Both the position numbers and the translations under genes were made by a program. A stretch of DNA of 64,000 nucleotides from an uncultured Bacteriovoracaceae bacterium. Lineage in GTDB: Bacteria; Bdellovibrionota; Bacteriovoracia; Bacteriovoracales; Bacteriovoracaceae. The notes under the pieces are model-generated. The model was not told where the DNA came from. It saw only the letters and a program-made list of their open reading frames with translations, and did not search any database. The stretch lies in the NCBI GenBank assembly GCA_938017795.1, contig CALIJZ010000020.1, positions 47,305 to 111,304 of the forward strand. The letters run 5' to 3'. This document shows, piece by piece, positions 61,767 through 64,000 of this stretch (within the stretch, counting starts at the first letter, position 1; every line of letters starts with the position of its first letter).

Positions 61767-62567
61767 ATGAATAGACTATATTATCTCTTGATATTTTTTT
61801 TTCTAAACAGCTATGGCCAGGTTTACGAATATAGTAGATCACATACTGTTTTTGATGGTGTTGGTGAAGGAAATATATCTAATTATTTTGAAATAAGAAA
61901 AGACGAAGGTTTAAATTTTCTTTCAAGTAAAACATCTTCTATGGTAAAAAAAGTTGTTAACAATAAGGTTGAATATAAGTCAGATAATAGAAAGTTTAAA
62001 ACCGTTTTAACTGCTCACAAGTCTAAAAAAGGATTTGCCGACCTTAAATTATTTTCAAAGGCTCACCTATATCGATACAACAAAGATCTTAAAGTTTATC
62101 AGTTCTCTGGTATGAATGAGAAGGGAGAAATTATAAGATGTGACTCTGCTCCAGAGAGTAAGTTACTGTATTGTAAGTCGTTGAGTGAAAATATATGTAG
62201 AAATGTCTTTAATTTTAAGGATAAATTAAAATCTTTTTTTTCTAATGAAAAGTGTAAAAAAATCATTGAAGATCTTTCTGAATATCAAAAGATAAATGCA
62301 AAGGAAGCAAGAAAAATGGCTTTGGGGCAATTTAAAAAAGCAATTCTTACAGGTCATGAACAATTTAGTGATAAAAAAATTAGCAGCAATGATCTTTCGT
62401 TTGTTCCAGAAAATGGTGTTGATTATTCAACTCTCGAGGAAGAATCAATAGAGTTAATGAGTTCTTTGAAAGATCAAGTTATTAACTGCAATCATTTCTT
62501 CCCGAAAATAAAAAATGAAGTAAACTTATCGCTAGAGAATTCATCACTTAAAAGTTCTGAGAAATAG
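61767..62567 (+). CDS. Secreted protein of unknown function
   Basis: 266 residues with a signal peptide (cleavage near SYGQVYE, about residue 17). The mature protein is basic and lysine-rich with about five Cys clustered at 120-165 (RCDSAP, LYCKSLSENICRN, EKCKK). No family recognised. AGGAT lies 6 bases before the ATG. It follows the coiled-coil gene by 43 bases and may share its transcript. Confidence 0.6.
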   Translation: MNRLYYLLIFFFLNSYGQVYEYSRSHTVFDGVGEGNISNYFEIRKDEGLNFLSSKTSSMVKKVVNNKVEYKSDNRKFKTVLTAHKSKKGFADLKLFSKAHLYRYNKDLKVYQFSGMNEKGEIIRCDSAPESKLLYCKSLSENICRNVFNFKDKLKSFFSNEKCKKIIEDLSEYQKINAKEARKMALGQFKKAILTGHEQFSDKKISSNDLSFVPENGVDYSTLEEESIELMSSLKDQVINCNHFFPKIKNEVNLSLENSSLKSSEK

Positions 62568-62586
62568 TTAAGAAAAAATCAAACCA

Positions 62587-63840
62587 TTAGGTACTTAAAC
62601 TTCTCAGGTGGCTTATCCTATCAGTGGCCGGGGGATGAGAATGATATATCTTAGAATATAGTGGATCTGGAGTAAGAGTATTAGCATTTTCTTTGTAAAG
62701 GTTCACTAAAGCAGTTATCAGGTCTTCAGCATTAGAATTATTAGCCGCAAATGCATCAGCTTCATATTCATGTTTTCTAGACATAATTGAAAAAAGAGGA
62801 GTCAGGAAAAATGTATATAAAGGGGATACAAGCATAAAAAGTAAAATGGCCATATATGAAGATTGATTTGTCACAAAGTGAGCATTGAAAAATTCTAATG
62901 AATTATAACAAAACCCTAAAACGAAAAAACCTATCAATGAACTGATTGATGAAACCACTAGCATTTTTACAATATGTTTATGTTTAAAGTGGCCAAGCTC
63001 ATGAGCAAGGACAGCTTCAACTTCGTTTGTACTAAGAGATTTTAAAATAGTATCAAAAAAGACGATTCTTTTTGTTTTTCCAAAACCAGTAAAATAAGCA
63101 TTCCCATGAGAGCTTCTTTTGGAAGCGTCCATCACAAACAATCCACTGTGAGCAAAGCCTGTTTTTTGAAGAAGTTTTTCAATAGTAGTTTTTAAATCAG
63201 AGTTTTCCAGTGGAGAAAACTTATTAAAAATCGGAGCAATAAAAGTAGGGTAGATTAAAATCATGAGAAATTGAAAACTCATCATAAAGATCCAAGCATA
63301 TAGCCACCAAAATGATCCAAGCTTTTCTACAATATTTAATAATGCATATAGAAATGGAATCCCAATTACTGCTGAAAGTACTAATTGCTTAAAGAAATCT
63401 GTCACGAAAATTGAAGGAGTCGTTTTATTAAATCCAAACTTTTCTTCTAAAACAAATGTAGAATAAATTTTTTGAGGGATCCCGATAATTAAATTTATAG
63501 CGAAAAATAATCCAAACATTACTAATCCCCTAGTAATATCAGTTTCAAAGTTTGCTCTCACCCAAAGATCTAATTTATCTAAATAGCCTAGAGGTAGCCA
63601 AACAATAAACGCTACCAAACCTATAAACATTGTAATTTTTGAAAAGGATGATTTAGCGATTGTATAATGAGCGGCTTTTTGATGCTCTGGCAGAGTGATG
63701 CTGTTTTTAAAGTCTTCAGGCACAGACTTCATATGAGCTTTGACATGCTGAACTTGCCTATAACTTAGGTAATATTCAAAAAGGGTCTTAAGTGTAAATA
63801 AGACAAAGAATAGAATTGTAAAAATTTTAATAAGGTTCAT
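62587..63840 (-). CDS. M48-family (Ste24-type) membrane metallopeptidase
   Basis: 417 residues with about seven membrane segments. H280-E-L-G-H284 is the zinc motif, and the later SRKHEYEADAFA helix supplies the third Glu ligand. The N-terminal half with a GYLDKLDLWV loop and YSTFVLEEKFGFNKTTPSIFVTD is the family-specific extension of Ste24/CAAX-type peptidases. In bacteria these degrade or process membrane proteins. GGAGA lies just before the ATG. Confidence 0.9.
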   Translation of the reverse strand: MNLIKIFTILFFVLFTLKTLFEYYLSYRQVQHVKAHMKSVPEDFKNSITLPEHQKAAHYTIAKSSFSKITMFIGLVAFIVWLPLGYLDKLDLWVRANFETDITRGLVMFGLFFAINLIIGIPQKIYSTFVLEEKFGFNKTTPSIFVTDFFKQLVLSAVIGIPFLYALLNIVEKLGSFWWLYAWIFMMSFQFLMILIYPTFIAPIFNKFSPLENSDLKTTIEKLLQKTGFAHSGLFVMDASKRSSHGNAYFTGFGKTKRIVFFDTILKSLSTNEVEAVLAHELGHFKHKHIVKMLVVSSISSLIGFFVLGFCYNSLEFFNAHFVTNQSSYMAILLFMLVSPLYTFFLTPLFSIMSRKHEYEADAFAANNSNAEDLITALVNLYKENANTLTPDPLYSKIYHSHPPATDRISHLRSLST

Positions 63841-63850
63841 CAGTTCTCCA

Positions 63851-63863
63851 TAGCAAATTGCTA
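63851..63863 (+). promoter_or_regulatory. 13-bp palindrome between divergent genes
   Basis: TAGCAA-A-TTGCTA is a perfect 6-1-6 inverted repeat in the short gap between the M48 gene and the MBL-fold gene. It overlaps A/T-rich sequence that could supply a -10 box (TATATT, 63863-63868). It is a possible operator serving both genes, but short enough to be chance. Confidence 0.3.
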
Positions 63864-63885
63864 TATTATTTTATAAAATCCTTTC

Positions 63886-64000
63886 ATGATCGTCGAACAA
63901 ATAGATGTTGGTAATAGACTAAAAAATTATACATATGTGATTTCTCACGGTACTGATGCTTGGGTTATTGATCCTTTTGATGCGTCTCAGGTGCTTAATT
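63886..64000 (+). CDS. MBL-fold hydrolase, N-terminal part (glyoxalase II-like), cut by window end
   Basis: The first 38 residues of an open frame running off the right edge. The pattern of a short lead-in, NYTYVISHGTDAWVIDP and an FDASQVL start of helix is the first beta-strand pair of metallo-beta-lactamase-fold hydrolases such as hydroxyacylglutathione hydrolase (GloB). The metal motif HxHxDH lies beyond the window, so activity cannot be judged. Confidence 0.6.
   Translation, partial: MIVEQIDVGNRLKNYTYVISHGTDAWVIDPFDASQVLN

Noticed and set aside
1..64000. tRNA, rRNA, CRISPR arrays, insertion sequences or prophage
   Set aside because: Intergenic regions were read on both strands; no cloverleaf, rRNA segment, regular repeat-spacer array or transposase-like gene was found.

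Overview
The window is a low-GC bacterial chromosome segment (about one third G+C by eye) with dense gene packing, many ATGA/TAATG overlaps and frequent TTG or GTG starts. It has a very large share of secreted proteins and lipoproteins of unknown function, with several periplasmic or outer-membrane proteases. With the Cys-rich lipoprotein, the metzincin lipoprotein and the Omp85 protein, this points to a Gram-negative bacterium of the Bdellovibrionota/Bacteriovoracales kind (predatory relatives of Bacteriovorax/Halobacteriovorax). That assignment is inference; there is no rRNA here to prove it. I saw no tRNA or rRNA genes, CRISPR arrays, insertion sequences or prophage genes.

Layout. 1-4.7 kb: the end of a YceI-like gene, then dnaE (replicative polymerase) and a coupled secreted protein. 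4.8-18.1 kb: one long operon for myo-inositol catabolism. In order it holds a sugar-isomerase-like TIM barrel, an inositol-monophosphatase-family enzyme, IolG, IolB, IolD, IolE, a transaldolase-family enzyme, an AfuABC/FbpABC-type ABC transporter in three genes, IolA (CoA-acylating malonate semialdehyde dehydrogenase), a GNAT acetyltransferase and a small protein. The usual kinase IolC and aldolase IolJ are absent, and the transaldolase-family protein sits where they would be needed. 18.3-22.9 kb: secreted proteins and lipoproteins, one an HExxH lipoprotein, then an EamA transporter and a ferredoxin. 23-26.3 kb: a phosphohexomutase, queC and cca, tightly coupled. 26.5-30.8 kb: a barrel-like outer-membrane protein with a 1169-residue metzincin lipoprotein. 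31-37 kb: tatC, a DUF885 peptidase, and a speE-speB-rhomboid operon. 37.3-45.8 kb: a DksA/TraR-type zinc-finger protein, a 902-residue coiled-coil secreted protein, htpG, a short asparaginase-family protein and an MtnK-like kinase. 45.9-49.6 kb: two paralogous lipoproteins, a Cys-rich lipoprotein and methylmalonyl-CoA epimerase. 49.6-55.5 kb: a rhomboid relative without its catalytic serine, a CGNR regulator, a DM13 lipoprotein, an Omp85 protein with a coupled secreted partner, and a tandem pair of secreted paralogues. 55.5-64 kb: alanine dehydrogenase, an active/inactive M16 peptidase pair, a pseudo-receiver coiled-coil protein, an M48 protease and the start of an MBL-fold hydrolase.

Four signals deserve most attention. 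The first is the inositol operon without IolC/IolJ, which carries a transaldolase-family enzyme with a Gln at the position that separates aldolases from transaldolases, plus a phosphatase and a hexose-phosphate-type transporter. The second is the intergenic stretch 37052-37304: a structured leader before speE on the minus strand and, back to back with it, a sigma-54-like promoter driving a leader rich in GGA-loop hairpins before the DksA-like gene. The third is a secreted-protein gene that appears to start with ATT at 52846 behind a good ribosome binding site. The fourth is a set of structured 5' leaders or operators (dnaE, the iol operon and the gene at 60275), most of them placed at the ribosome binding site.
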